From Auanema rhodensis (lineage: Eukaryota; Nematoda; Chromadorea; Rhabditida; Rhabditidae): a stretch of 64,000 nucleotides of DNA. Under the pieces are notes generated by a model. The model searched no databases. It was given only the letters and a program-made list of their open reading frames with translations, and was not told the origin of the DNA. The stretch spans positions 20,251,267 through 20,315,266 of the forward strand of contig OZ059898.1 in assembly GCA_964057225.1 (NCBI GenBank), given 5' to 3'. The translations under genes and the position numbers were made by a program. Shown here in pieces: positions 25,951-38,900 of the stretch (its first letter is position 1; each line of letters begins with the position of its first letter).

Positions 25951-28900
25951 GTACACGTGATGTGCACTTGGTATGTAACTCGCTTCACGTGAAAGATGAA
26001 GAGATACGGTTTTCAAAATTAGGTTCCCCATGTCCATATTAGTCTAAAAACAAATTTTTATTAATTTTGGTGCATGGTAACCATGACTTTGAAATTTACG
26101 TGAACTTTAATTTATGCTAATTAAGTGTACACGTGAAGTGCACTTGGTATGTAACTCGCTTCACGTGAAAGATAAAGAGATGCGGTTTTCAAAATTAGAT
26201 TCCCCATGACCATATTAGTCTAAAAACAAATTTTTATTGATATTGGTGCATGGTAACCATGACTTTGAAATTTACGTGAACTTTAATTTATGCTAATTAA
26301 GTGTACACGTGATGTGCACTTGGTATGTAACTCGCTTCACGTGAAAGATAAAGAGATGCGGTTTCCAAAATTAGATTTCGCATGTCCATATTAGTCTAAA
26401 AACAAATTTTTATTGATATTGGTGCATGGTAACCATGACTTTGAAATTTACGTGAACTTCAATTTATGCTAATTAAGTGTACACGTGATGTGCACTTGGT
26501 ATGTAACTCGCTTCACGTGAAAGATAAAGAGATGCGGTTTTCAAAATTAGATTCCCCATGTTTATATTAGTCTAAAAACAAATTTTTATTGATATTGGTG
26601 CATGGCAACCATGACTTTAAAATCTACGAGTACTTTAATTTATGCTAATTAAGTGTACACATGATGTGCACTTGGTATGTAACTCGCTTCACGTGAAAGA
26701 TAAAGAGATGCGGTTTTCAAAATTAGATTCCTCATGTCTATATTAGTCTAAAAACGAATTTTTATTGATATTGATGCATGGTAACCATGACTTTGAAATT
26801 TACGTGAACTTTAATTTATGCTTATTAAGTGTACACGTGATGTGCACTTGGTATGTAACTCGCTTCACGTCAAAGATAAAGCGATGCGGTTTTCAAAATT
26901 AGATTTCGCATGTCCATATTAGTCTAAAAACAAATTTTTATTGATATTGGTGCATGGTAACCATGACTTTGAAATTTACGTGAACTTTAATTTATGCTAA
27001 TTAAGTGTACACGTGATGTGCACTTGGTATGTAACTCGCTTCACGTGAAAGATGAAGAGATGCGGTTTTCAAAATTAGGTTCCCCATGTCCATATTAGTC
27101 TAAAAACAAATTTTTGTTGATATTGGTGGATGGTAACCATGACTTTCAAATTTACGTGAACTTTAATTTATGCTAATTAAGTGTACACATGATGTGCACT
27201 TGGTATGTAACTCGCTTCACGTGAAAGATAAAGAGATGCGGTTTTCAAAATTAGATTTCGCATGTCCATATTAGTCTAAAAACAAATTTTTATTGATATT
27301 GGTGCATGGTAACCATGACTTTGAAATTTACGTGAACTTTAATTTATGCTAATTAAGTGTACACGTGATGTGCACTTGGTATGTAACTCGCTTCACGTGA
27401 AAGATAAAGAGATGCGGTTTTCAAAATTAGATTCCCCATGTCCATATTAGTCTAAAAACAAATTTTTATTGATATTGGTGCATGGTAACCATGACTTTGA
27501 AATTTACGTGAACTTTAATTTATGCTAATTAAGTGTACACGTGAAGTGCACTTGGTATGTAACTCGCTTCACGTGAAAGACAAAGAGATGCGGTTTTCAA
27601 AATTAGATTCCCCATGTCCATATTAGTCTAAAAACAAATTTTTATTGATATTGGTGCATGGTAACCATGACTTTGAAATTTACGTGAACTTTAATTTATG
27701 CTAATTAAGTGTACACATGATGTGCACTTGGTATGTAACTCGCTTCACGTGAAAGATAAAGAGATGCGGTTTTTAAAATTAGATTCCGCATGTCCATATT
27801 AGTCTAAAAACAAATTTTTATTGATATTGGTGCATGGTAACCATGACTTTGAAATTTACGTGAACTTTAATTTATGCTAATTAAGTGTACACGTGATGTG
27901 CACTTGGTATGTAACTCGCTTCACGTGAAAGATAAAGAGATGCGGTTTCCAAAATTAGATTTCGCATGTCCATATTAGTCTAAAAACAAATTTTTGTTGA
28001 TATTTGTGGATGGTAACCATGACTTTGAAATTTACGTGAACTTTAATTTATGCTAATTAAGTGTACACGTGATGTGCACTTGGTATGTAACTCGCTTCAC
28101 GTGAAAGATGAAGAGATGCGGTTTTCAAAATTAGGTTCCCCATGTCCATATTAGTCTAAAAACAAATTTTTATTGATATTGGTGCATGGTAACCATGACT
28201 TTGAAATTTACGTGAACTTTAATTTATGCTAATTAAGTGTACACGTGAAGTGCACTTGGTATGTAACTCGCTTCACGTGAAAGATAAAGAGATGCGGTTT
28301 TCAAAATTAAATTCCCCATGACCATATTAGTCTAAAAACAAATTTTTATTGATATTGGTGCATGGTAACCATGACTTTGAAATTTACGTGAACTTTAATT
28401 TATGCTAATTAAGTGTACACATGATGTGCACTCGGTATGTAACTCGCTTCACGTGAAAGATAAAGAGATGCGGTTTTCAAAATTAGATTCCTCATGTCCA
28501 TATTAGTCTAAAAACGAATTTTTATTGATATTGATGCATGGTAACCATGACTTTGAAATTTACGTGAACTTTAATTTATGCTTATTAAGTGTACACGTGA
28601 TGTGCACTTGGTATGTAACTCGCTTCACGTGAAAGATAAAGGGATGCGGTTTTCAAAATTAGATTCCCCATGTCCATATTAGTCTAAAAACAAATTTTTG
28701 TTGATATTGGTGGATGGTAACCATGACTTTGAAATTTACGTGAACTTTAATTTATGCTAATTAAGTGTACACGTGATGTGCACTTGGTATGTAACTCGCT
28801 TCACGTGAAAGATGAAGAGATGCGGTTTTCAAAATTAGGTTCCCCATGTCCATATTAGTCTAAAAACAAATTTTTGTTGATATTGGTGGATGGTAACCAT

Positions 28901-31900
28901 GACTTTCAAATTTACGTGAACTTTAATTTATGCTAATTAAGTGTACACATGATGTGCACTTGGTATGTAACTCGCTTCACGTGAAAGATGAAGAGATGCG
29001 GTTTTCAAAATTAGATTTCGCATGTCCATATTAGTCTAAAAACAAATTTTTATTGATATTGGTGCATGGTAACCATGACTTTGAAATTTACGTGAACTTT
29101 AATTTATGCTAATTAAGTGTACACATGATGTGCACTCGGTATGTAACTCGCTTCACGTGAAAGATAAAGAGATGCGGTTTTCAAAATTAGATTCCTCATG
29201 TCCATATTAGTCTAAAAACGAATTTTTATTGATATTGATGCATGGTAACCATGACTTTGAAATTTACGTGAACTTTAATTTATGCTTATTAAGTGTACAC
29301 GTGATGTGCACTTGGTATGTAACTCGCTTCACGTGAAAGATAAAGGGATGCGGTTTTCAAAATTAGATTCCCCATGTCCATATTAGTCTAAAAACAAATT
29401 TTTGTTGATATTGGTGGATGGTAACCATGACTTTGAAATTTACGTGAACTTTAATTTATGCTAATTAAGTGTACACGTGATGTGCACTTGGTATGTAACT
29501 CGCTTCACGTGAAAGATGAAGAGATGCGGTTTTCAAAATTAGGTTCCCCATGTCCATATTAGTCTAAAAACAAATTTTTGTTGATATTGGTGGATGGTAA
29601 CCATGACTTTCAAATTTACGTGAACTTTAATTTATGCTAATTAAGTGTACACATGATGTGCACTTGGTATGTAACTCGCTTTACGTGAAAGATGAAGAGA
29701 TGCGGTTTTCAAAATTAGATTTCGCATGTCCATATTAGTCTAAAAACAAATTTTTATTGATATTGGTGCATGGTAACCATGACTTTGAAATTTACGTGAA
29801 CTTTAATTTATGCTAATTAAGTGTACACATGATGTGCACTTGGTATGTAACTCGCTTCACGTCAAAGATAAAGAGATGCGGTTTTCAAAATTAGATTTGG
29901 CATGTCCATATTAGTCTAAAAACAAATTTTTATTGATATTGGTGCATGGTAACCATGACTTTGAAATTTACGTGAACTTTAATTTATGCTAATTAAGTGT
30001 ACACATGATGTGCACTTGGTATGTAACTCGCTTCACGTCAAAGATAAAGAGATGCGGTTTTCAAAATTAGATTTGGCATGTCCATATTAGTCTAAAAACA
30101 AATTTTTATTGATATTGGTGGATGGTAACCATGACTTTCAAATTTACGTGAACTTCAATTTATGCTAATTAAGTGTACACGTGATGTGCACTTAGTATGA
30201 CTCTCGCTTCGCGTCAACGATAAAGAGATGCGGTTTCCAAAATTAGATTCCCCATGTCCATATTAGTCTAAAAACAAATTTTTATTAATATTGGTGCATG
30301 GTAACCATGACTTTGAAATTTACGTGAACTTTATTTATGCTAATTGAGTGTACACATGATGTGCACTTGGTATGTAACTCGCTTCACGTGAAAGATGAAG
30401 AGATGCGGTTTTCAAAATTAGATTTCGCATGTCCATATTAGTCTAAAAACAAATTTTTATTGATATTGGTGCATGGTAACCATGACTTTGAAATTTACGT
30501 GAACTTTAATTTATGCTTATTAAGTGTACACGTGATGTGCACTTGGTATGTAACTCGCTTCACGTCAAAGATAAAGCGATGCGGTTTTCAAAATTAGATT
30601 TCGCATGTCCATATTAGTCTAAAAACAAATTTTTATTGATATTGGTGCATGGTAACCATGACTTTGAAATTTACGTGAACTTTAATTTATGCTAATTAAG
30701 TGTACACATGATGTGCACTTGGTATGTAACTCGCTTCACGTCAAAGATAAAGAGATGCGGTTTTCAAAATTAGATTTGGCATGTCCATATTAGTCTAAAA
30801 ACAAATTTTTATTGATATTGGTGCATGGTAACCATGACTTTGAAATTTACGTGAACTTTAATTTATGCTAATTAAGTGTACACATGATGTGCACTTGGTA
30901 TGTAACTCGCTTCACGTCAAAGATAAAGAGATGCGGTTTTCAAAATTAGATTTGGCATGTCCATATTAGTCTAAAAACAAATTTTTATTGATATTGGTGG
31001 ATGGTAACCATGACTTTCAAATTTACGTGAACTTCAATTTATGCTAATTAAGTGTACACGTGATGTGCACTTAGTATGTAACTCGCTTCGCGTCAACGAT
31101 AAAGAGATGCGGTTTCCAAAATTAGATTTGGCATGTCCATATTAGTCTAAAAACAAATTTTTATTGATATTGGTGCATGGTAACCATGACTTTGAAATTT
31201 ACGTGAACTTTAATTTATGCTAATTAAGTGTACACATGATGTGCACTTGGTATGTAACTCGCTTCACGTCAAAGATAAAGAGATGCGGTTTTCAAAATTA
31301 GATTTGGCATGTCCATATTAGTCTAAAAACAAATTTTTATTGATATTGGTGGATGGTAACCATGACTTTCAAATTTACGTGAACTTCAATTTATGCTAAT
31401 TAAGTGTACACGTGATGTGCACTTAGTATGTAACTCGCTTCGCGTCAACGATAAAGAGATGCGGTTTCCAAAATTAGATTCCCCATGTCCATATTAGTCT
31501 AAAAACAAATTTTTATTAATATTGGTGCATGGTAACCATGACTTTGAAATTTACGTGAACTTTATTTATGCTAATTGAGTGTACACATGATGTGCACTTG
31601 GTATGTAACTCGCTTCACGTGAAAGATAAAGAGGTGCGGTTTTCAAAATTAGATTCCGCATGTCCATATTAGTCTAAAAACAAATTTTTATTGATATTGG
31701 TGCATGGTAACCATGACTTTGAAATTTACGTGAACTTTAATTTATGCTAATTAAGTGTACACGTGATGTGCACTTGGTATGTAACTCGCTTCACGTGAAA
31801 GATAAAGAGATGCGGTTTTCAAAATTAGATTCCCCATGTCCATATTAGTCTAAAAACAAATTTTTATTGATATTGGTGCATGGTAACCATGACTTTGAAA

Positions 31901-32567
31901 TTTACGTGAACTTTAATTTATGCTAATTAAGTGTACACGTGATGTGCACTTGGTATGTAACTCGCTTCACGAGAAAGATAAAAAGATGCGGTTTTCAAAT
32001 TTAGATTTCGCGTGTCCATAATAGTCTAAAAACAAATTTTTATTGATATTGGTGCATGGTAACCATGACTTTGAAGTTTACGTGAACTTTAATTTATGCT
32101 AATTAAGTGTACACGTGAAGTGCACTTGGTATGTAACTCGCTTCACGTGAAAGATAAAGAGATGCGGTTTTCAAAATTAGATTCCCCATGTCCATATTAG
32201 TCTAAAAACAAATTTTTATTGATATTGGTGCATGGCAACCATGACTTTAAAATTTACGTGTACTTTAATTTGTGCTAATTAAGTGTACACATGATGTGCA
32301 CTCGGTATGTAACTCGCTTCACGTGAAAGATAAAGAGATGCGGTTTTCAAAATTAGATTCCGCATGTCCATATTAGTCTAAAAACAAATTTTTATTGATA
32401 TTGGTGCATGGTAACCATGACTTTGAAATTTACGTGAACTTTAATTTATGCTAATTAAGTGTACACGTGATGTGCACTTGGTGTGTAACTCGCTTCACGT
32501 GAAAGATAAAGAGATGCGGTTTTCAAAATTAGATTTCCCATGTTTATATTAGTCTAAAAACAAATTT
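25950..32567 (+). repeat. Heterogeneous forward monomers with small 4-mer and 7-mer duplications
   Basis: The monomers here are diverse. A four-monomer block is duplicated: GGGATGCGG at 28641 and 29345, 704 bp apart. TTTGGCATG monomers appear only between 29.9 and 31.3 kb. A seven-monomer block carrying TTTATTTATG (a one-base loss), TAATTGAGTG and GTCAACGATAAAG is duplicated 1231 bp apart (TAATTGAGTG at 30341 and 31572). The stretch 26.2-28.2 kb reappears in mirror order on the other side of the orientation switch. Monomers just before the switch carry several private changes. Confidence 0.75.
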
Positions 32568-32597
32568 TTATTGATATTGGTGCATGGCAACCATGGT
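32568..32597. other. Orientation switch (head-to-head satellite junction)
   Basis: A forward monomer begins at 32568 and stops after GCATGGCAACCATG at 32595. The next bases, GTCATGCGGAATC, belong to the core of a reverse-complement monomer, and every later monomer stays reversed. The shared bases ATG at 32593-32595 could belong to either side, so a 3-bp microhomology join is possible. Measured from the CATG core on each side (32539-32542 and 32598-32601), the inverted arms are separated by 55 bp, so the two arms could pair as a stem-loop. No foreign sequence is inserted. A true inversion or inverted copy is likely, but an assembly join cannot be excluded from the sequence alone. Confidence 0.93.
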
Positions 32598-35500
32598 CAT
32601 GCGGAATCTAATTTTGAAAACCGCACCTCTTTATCTTTCACGTGAAGCGAGTTACATACCAAGTGCACATCATGTGTACACTCAATTAGCATAAATTAAA
32701 GTTCACGTAAATTTCAAAGTCATGGTTACCATGCACCAATATCAATAAAAATTTGTTTTTAGACTAATATGGACATGGGGAATCTAATTTTGAAAACCGC
32801 ATCTCTTTATCTTTCACGTGAAGCGAGTTACATACCAAGTGCACTTCACGTGTACACTTAATTAGCATAAATTAAAGTTCACGTAAATTTCAAAGTCATG
32901 GTTACCATGCACCAATATCAATAAAAATTTGTTTTTAGACTAATATGGACATGGGGAATCTAATTTTGAAAACCGCATCTCTTTATCTTTCACGTGAAGC
33001 GAGTTACATACCAAGTGCACATCACGTGTACACTTAATTAGCATAAATTAAAGTTCACGTAAATTTCAAAGTCATGGTTACCATGCACCAATATCAATAA
33101 AAATTTGTTTTTAGACTAATATGGACATGCGAAATCTAATTTTGAAAACCGCATCTCTTTATCTTTCACGTGAAGCGAGTTACATACCAAGTGCACATCA
33201 TGTGTACACTTAATTAGCATAAATTAAAGTTCACGTAAATTTGAAAGTCATGGTTACCATCCACCAATATCAACAAAAATTTGTTTTTAGACTAATATGG
33301 ACATGGGGAACCTAATTTTGAAAACCGCATCTCTTCATCTTTCACGTGAAGCGAGTTACATACCAAGTGCACATCACGTGTACACTTAATTAGCATAAAT
33401 TAAAGTTCACGTAAATTTCAAAGTCATGGTTACCATGCACCAATATCAATAAAAATTTGTTTTTAGACTAATATGGACATGCGAAATCTAATTTTGAAAA
33501 CCGCATCGCTTTATCTTTGACGTGAAGCGAGTTACATACCAAGTGCACATCACGTGTACACTTAATAAGCATAAATTAAAGTTCACGTAAATTTCAAAGT
33601 CATGGTTACCATGCATCAATATCAATAAAAATTCGTTTTTAGACTAATATAGACATGAGGAATCTAATTTTGAAAACCGCATCTCTTTATCTTTCACGTG
33701 AAGCGAGTTACATACCAAGTGCACATCATGTGTACACTTAATTAGCATAAATTAAAGTACTCGTAGATTTTAAAGTCATGGTTGCCATGCACCAATATCA
33801 ATACAAATTTGTTTTTAGACTAATATAAACATGGGGAATCTAATTTTGAAAACCGCATCTCTTTATCTTTCACGTGAAGCGAGTTACATACAAAGTGCAC
33901 ATCACGTGTACACTTAATTAGCATAAATTGAAGTTCACGTAAATTTCAAAGTCATGGTTACCATGCACCAATATCAATAAAAATTTGTTTTTAGACTAAT
34001 ATGGACATGCGAAATCTAATTTTGGAAACCGCATCTCTTTATCTTTCACGTGAAGCGAGTTACATACCAAGTGCACATCACGTGTACACTTAATTAGCAT
34101 AAATTAAAGTTCACGTAAATTTCAAAGTCATGGTTACCATGCACCAATATCAATAAAAATTTGTTTTTAGACTAATATGGACATGCGAAATCTAATTTTG
34201 AAAACCGCATCTCTTTATCTTTCACGTGAAGCGAGTTACATACCAAGTGCACATCATGTGTACACTTAATTAGCATAAATTAAAGTTCACGTAAATTTGA
34301 AAGTCATGGTTACCATCCACCAATATCAACAAAAATTTGTTTTTAGACTAATATGGACATGGGGAACCTAATTTTGAAAACCGCATCTCTTTATCTTTCA
34401 CGTGAAGCGAGTTACATACCAAGTGCACATCATGTGTACACTTAATTAGCATAAATTAAAGTTCACGTAAATTTGAAAGTCATGGTTACCATCCACCAAT
34501 ATCAACAAAAATTTGTTTTTAGACTAATATGGACATGCGAAATCTAATTTTGAAAACCGCATCTCTTTATCTTTCACGTGAAGCGAGTTACATACCAAGT
34601 GCACATCATGTGTACACTTAATTAGCATAAATTAAAGTTCACGTAAATTTGAAAGTCATGGTTACCATCCACCAATATCAACAAAAATTTGTTTTTAGAC
34701 TAATATGGACATGGGGAACCTAATTTTGAAAACCGCATCTCTTCATCTTTCACGTGAAGCGAGTTACATACCAAGTGCACATCACGTGTACACTTAATTA
34801 GCATAAATTAAAGTTCACGTAAATTTCAAAGTCATGGTTACCATGCACCAATATCAATAAAAATTTGTTTTTAGACTAATATGGACATGCGAAATCTAAT
34901 TTTGAAAACCGCATCGCTTTATCTTTGACGTGAAGCGAGTTACATACCAAGTGCACATCACGTGTACACTTAATAAGCATAAATTAAAGTTCACGTAAAT
35001 TTGAAAGTCATGGTTACCATCCACCAATATCAACAAAAATTTGTTTTTAGACTAATATGGACATGGGGAACCTAATTTTGAAAACCGCATCTCTTTATCT
35101 TTCACGTGAAGCGAGTTACATACCAAGTGCACATCACGTGTACACTTAATTAGCATAAATTAAAGTTCACGTAAATTTCAAAGTCATGGTTACCATGCAC
35201 CAATATCAATAAAAATTTGTTTTTAGACTAATATGGACATGCGAAATCTAATTTTGAAAACCGCATCGCTTTATCTTTGACGTGAAGCGAGTTACATACC
35301 AAGTGCACATCACGTGTACACTTAATAAGCATAAATTAAAGTTCACGTAAATTTCAAAGTCATGGTTACCATGCACCAATATCAATAAAAATTTGTTTTT
35401 AGACTAATATGGACATGCGAAATCTAATTTTGAAAACCGCATCTCTTTATCTTTCACGTGAAGCGAGTTACATACCAAGTGCACATCACGTGTACACTTA

Positions 35501-35941
35501 ATTAGCATAAATTAAAGTTCACGTAAATTTCAAAGTCATGGTTACCATGCACCAATATCAATAAAAATTTGTTTTTAGACTAATATGGACATGGGGAACC
35601 TAATTTTGAAAACCGCATCTCTTCATCTTTCACGTGAAGCGAGTTACATACCAAGTGCACATCACGTGTACACTTAATTAGCATAAATTAAAGTTCACGT
35701 AAATTTCAAAGTCATGGTTACCATCCACAAATATCAACAAAAATTTGTTTTTAGACTAATATGGACATGCGAAATCTAATTTTGGAAACCGCATCTCTTT
35801 ATCTTTCACGTGAAGCGAGTTACATACCAAGTGCACATCACGTGTACACTTAATTAGCATAAATTAAAGTTCACGTAAATTTCAAAGTCATGGTTACCAT
35901 GCACCAATATCAATAAAAATTTGTTTTTAGACTAATATGGA
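32598..35941 (-). repeat. Reverse 19-monomer HOR, copy 1 (3344 bp)
   Basis: Going right from the switch, nine successive monomers carry, on the plus strand, GCGGAATC; GTGCACTTCACG; standard; GAAAGTC with CATCCACC; GGAACC with CTTCATC; CGCTTTATCTTTGACG with AATAAGC; AGTACTCGTAG with ATAGACATGAGG; AATTGAAG; and TTTTGGAAACC. This is the mirror order of the forward monomers at about 27.8 down to 26.2 kb. The shared rare markers AGTACTCGTAG (33756 and 37100) and CATACAAAGTGC (33887 and 37231) define a 3344-bp shift (19 x 176) to the next copy. The first monomer carries the rare pair GAGGTGCGG and ATTGAGTG (minus strand), otherwise seen together only at about 31.57-31.65 kb. Confidence 0.85.
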
Positions 35942-38900
35942 CATGCGGAATCTAATTTTAAAAACCGCATCTCTTTATCTTTCACGTGAAGCGAGTTACA
36001 TACCGAGTGCACATCATGTGTACACTTAATTAGCATAAATTAAAGTTCACGTAAATTTCAAAGTCATGGTTACCATGCACCAATATCAATAAAAATTTGT
36101 TTTTAGACTAATATGGACATGGGGAATCTAATTTTGAAAACCGCATCTCTTTATCTTTCACGTGAAGCGAGTTACATACCAAGTGCACTTCACGTGTACA
36201 CTTAATTAGCATAAATTAAAGTTCACGTAAATTTCAAAGTCATGGTTACCATGCACCAATATCAATAAAAATTTGTTTTTAGACTAATATGGACATGGGG
36301 AATCTAATTTTGAAAACCGCATCTCTTTATCTTTCACGTGAAGCGAGTTACATACCAAGTGCACATCACGTGTACACTTAATTAGCATAAATTAAAGTTC
36401 ACGTAAATTTCAAAGTCATGGTTACCATGCACCAATATCAATAAAAATTTGTTTTTAGACTAATATGGACATGCGAAATCTAATTTTGAAAACCGCATCT
36501 CTTTATCTTTCACGTGAAGCGAGTTACATACCAAGTGCACATCATGTGTACACTTAATTAGCATAAATTAAAGTTCACGTAAATTTGAAAGTCATGGTTA
36601 CCATCCACCAATATCAACAAAAATTTGTTTTTAGACTAATATGGACATGGGGAACCTAATTTTGAAAACCGCATCTCTTCATCTTTCACGTGAAGCGAGT
36701 TACATACCAAGTGCACATCACGTGTACACTTAATTAGCATAAATTAAAGTTCACGTAAATTTCAAAGTCATGGTTACCATGCACCAATATCAATAAAAAT
36801 TTGTTTTTAGACTAATATGGACATGCGAAATCTAATTTTGAAAACCGCATCGCTTTATCTTTGACGTGAAGCGAGTTACATACCAAGTGCACATCACGTG
36901 TACACTTAATAAGCATAAATTAAAGTTCACGTAAATTTCAAAGTCATGGTTACCATGCATCAATATCAATAAAAATTCGTTTTTAGACTAATATAGACAT
37001 GAGGAATCTAATTTTGAAAACCGCATCTCTTTATCTTTCACGTGAAGCGAGTTACATACCAAGTGCACATCATGTGTACACTTAATTAGCATAAATTAAA
37101 GTACTCGTAGATTTTAAAGTCATGGTTGCCATGCACCAATATCAATACAAATTTGTTTTTAGACTAATATAAACATGGGGAATCTAATTTTGAAAACCGC
37201 ATCTCTTTATCTTTCACGTGAAGCGAGTTACATACAAAGTGCACATCACGTGTACACTTAATTAGCATAAATTGAAGTTCACGTAAATTTCAAAGTCATG
37301 GTTACCATGCACCAATATCAATAAAAATTTGTTTTTAGACTAATATGGACATGCGAAATCTAATTTTGGAAACCGCATCTCTTTATCTTTCACGTGAAGC
37401 GAGTTACATACCAAGTGCACATCACGTGTACACTTAATTAGCATAAATTAAAGTTCACGTAAATTTCAAAGTCATGGTTACCATGCACCAATATCAATAA
37501 AAATTTGTTTTTAGACTAATATGGACATGCGAAATCTAATTTTGAAAACCGCATCTCTTTATCTTTCACGTGAAGCGAGTTACATACCAAGTGCACATCA
37601 TGTGTACACTTAATTAGCATAAATTAAAGTTCACGTAAATTTGAAAGTCATGGTTACCATCCACCAATATCAACAAAAATTTGTTTTTAGACTAATATGG
37701 ACATGGGGAACCTAATTTTGAAAACCGCATCTCTTCATCTTTCACGTGAAGCGAGTTACATACCAAGTGCACATCACGTGTACACTTAATTAGCATAAAT
37801 TAAAGTTCACGTAAATTTCAAAGTCATGGTTACCATGCACCAATATCAATAAAAATTTGTTTTTAGACTAATATGGACATGCGAAATCTAATTTTGAAAA
37901 CCGCATCGCTTTATCTTTGACGTGAAGCGAGTTACATACCAAGTGCACATCACGTGTACACTTAATAAGCATAAATTAAAGTTCACGTAAATTTCAAAGT
38001 CATGGTTACCATGCATCAATATCAATAAAAATTCGTTTTTAGACTAATATAGACATGAGGAATCTAATTTTGAAAACCGCATCTCTTTATCTTTCACGTG
38101 AAGCGAGTTACATACCAAGTGCACATCATGTGTACACTTAATTAGCATAAATTAAAGTACTCGTAGATTTTAAAGTCATGGTTGCCATGCACCAATATCA
38201 ATAAAAATTTGTTTTTAGACTAATATAAACATGGGGAATCTAATTTTGGAAACCGCATCTCTTTATCTTTCACGTGAAGCGAGTTACATACCAAGTGCAC
38301 ATCACGTGTACACTTAATTAGCATAAATTAAAGTTCACGTAAATTTCAAAGTCATGGTTACCATGCACCAATATCAATAAAAATTTGTTTTTAGACTAAT
38401 ATGGACATGCGAAATCTAATTTTGAAAACCGCATCTCTTTATCTTTCACGTGAAGCGAGTTACATACCAAGTGCACATCATGTGTACACTTAATTAGCAT
38501 AAATTAAAGTTCACGTAAATTTGAAAGTCATGGTTACCATCCACCAATATCAACAAAAATTTGTTTTTAGACTAATATGGACATGCGAAATCTAATTTTG
38601 AAAACCGCATCTCTTTATCTTTCACGTGAAGCGAGTTACATACCAAGTGCACATCATGTGTACACTTAATTAGCATAAATTAAAGTTCACGTAAATTTGA
38701 AAGTCATGGTTACCATCCACCAATATCAACAAAAATTTGTTTTTAGACTAATATGGACATGGGGAACCTAATTTTGAAAACCGCATCTCTTCATCTTTCA
38801 CGTGAAGCGAGTTACATACCAAGTGCACATCACGTGTACACTTAATTAGCATAAATTAAAGTTCACGTAAATTTCAAAGTCATGGTTACCATGCACCAAT

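Larger units (their letters stand above)
1..32595 (+). repeat. Forward-orientation half of the array
   Basis: About 185 monomers read in the TTATTGATATTGG direction. Monomer starts stay at position 1 modulo 176 until 21909. They shift by +9 after a small duplication there and by -1 after each of two single-base losses near 30333 and 31562. The last start is 32568, exactly as these shifts predict. The half is heterogeneous: many monomer variants are arranged in HORs of different sizes. It ends abruptly 28 bp into a monomer at the orientation switch. Confidence 0.97.

Noticed and set aside
32543-32597. Simple fold-back (hairpin-primed) origin of the inversion from the nearest monomers
   Set aside because: The monomers immediately left of the switch do not share rare variants with those immediately right. 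The right side matches forward monomers several kilobases away (about 26.2-28.2 kb), so a direct fold-back at this point does not fit.
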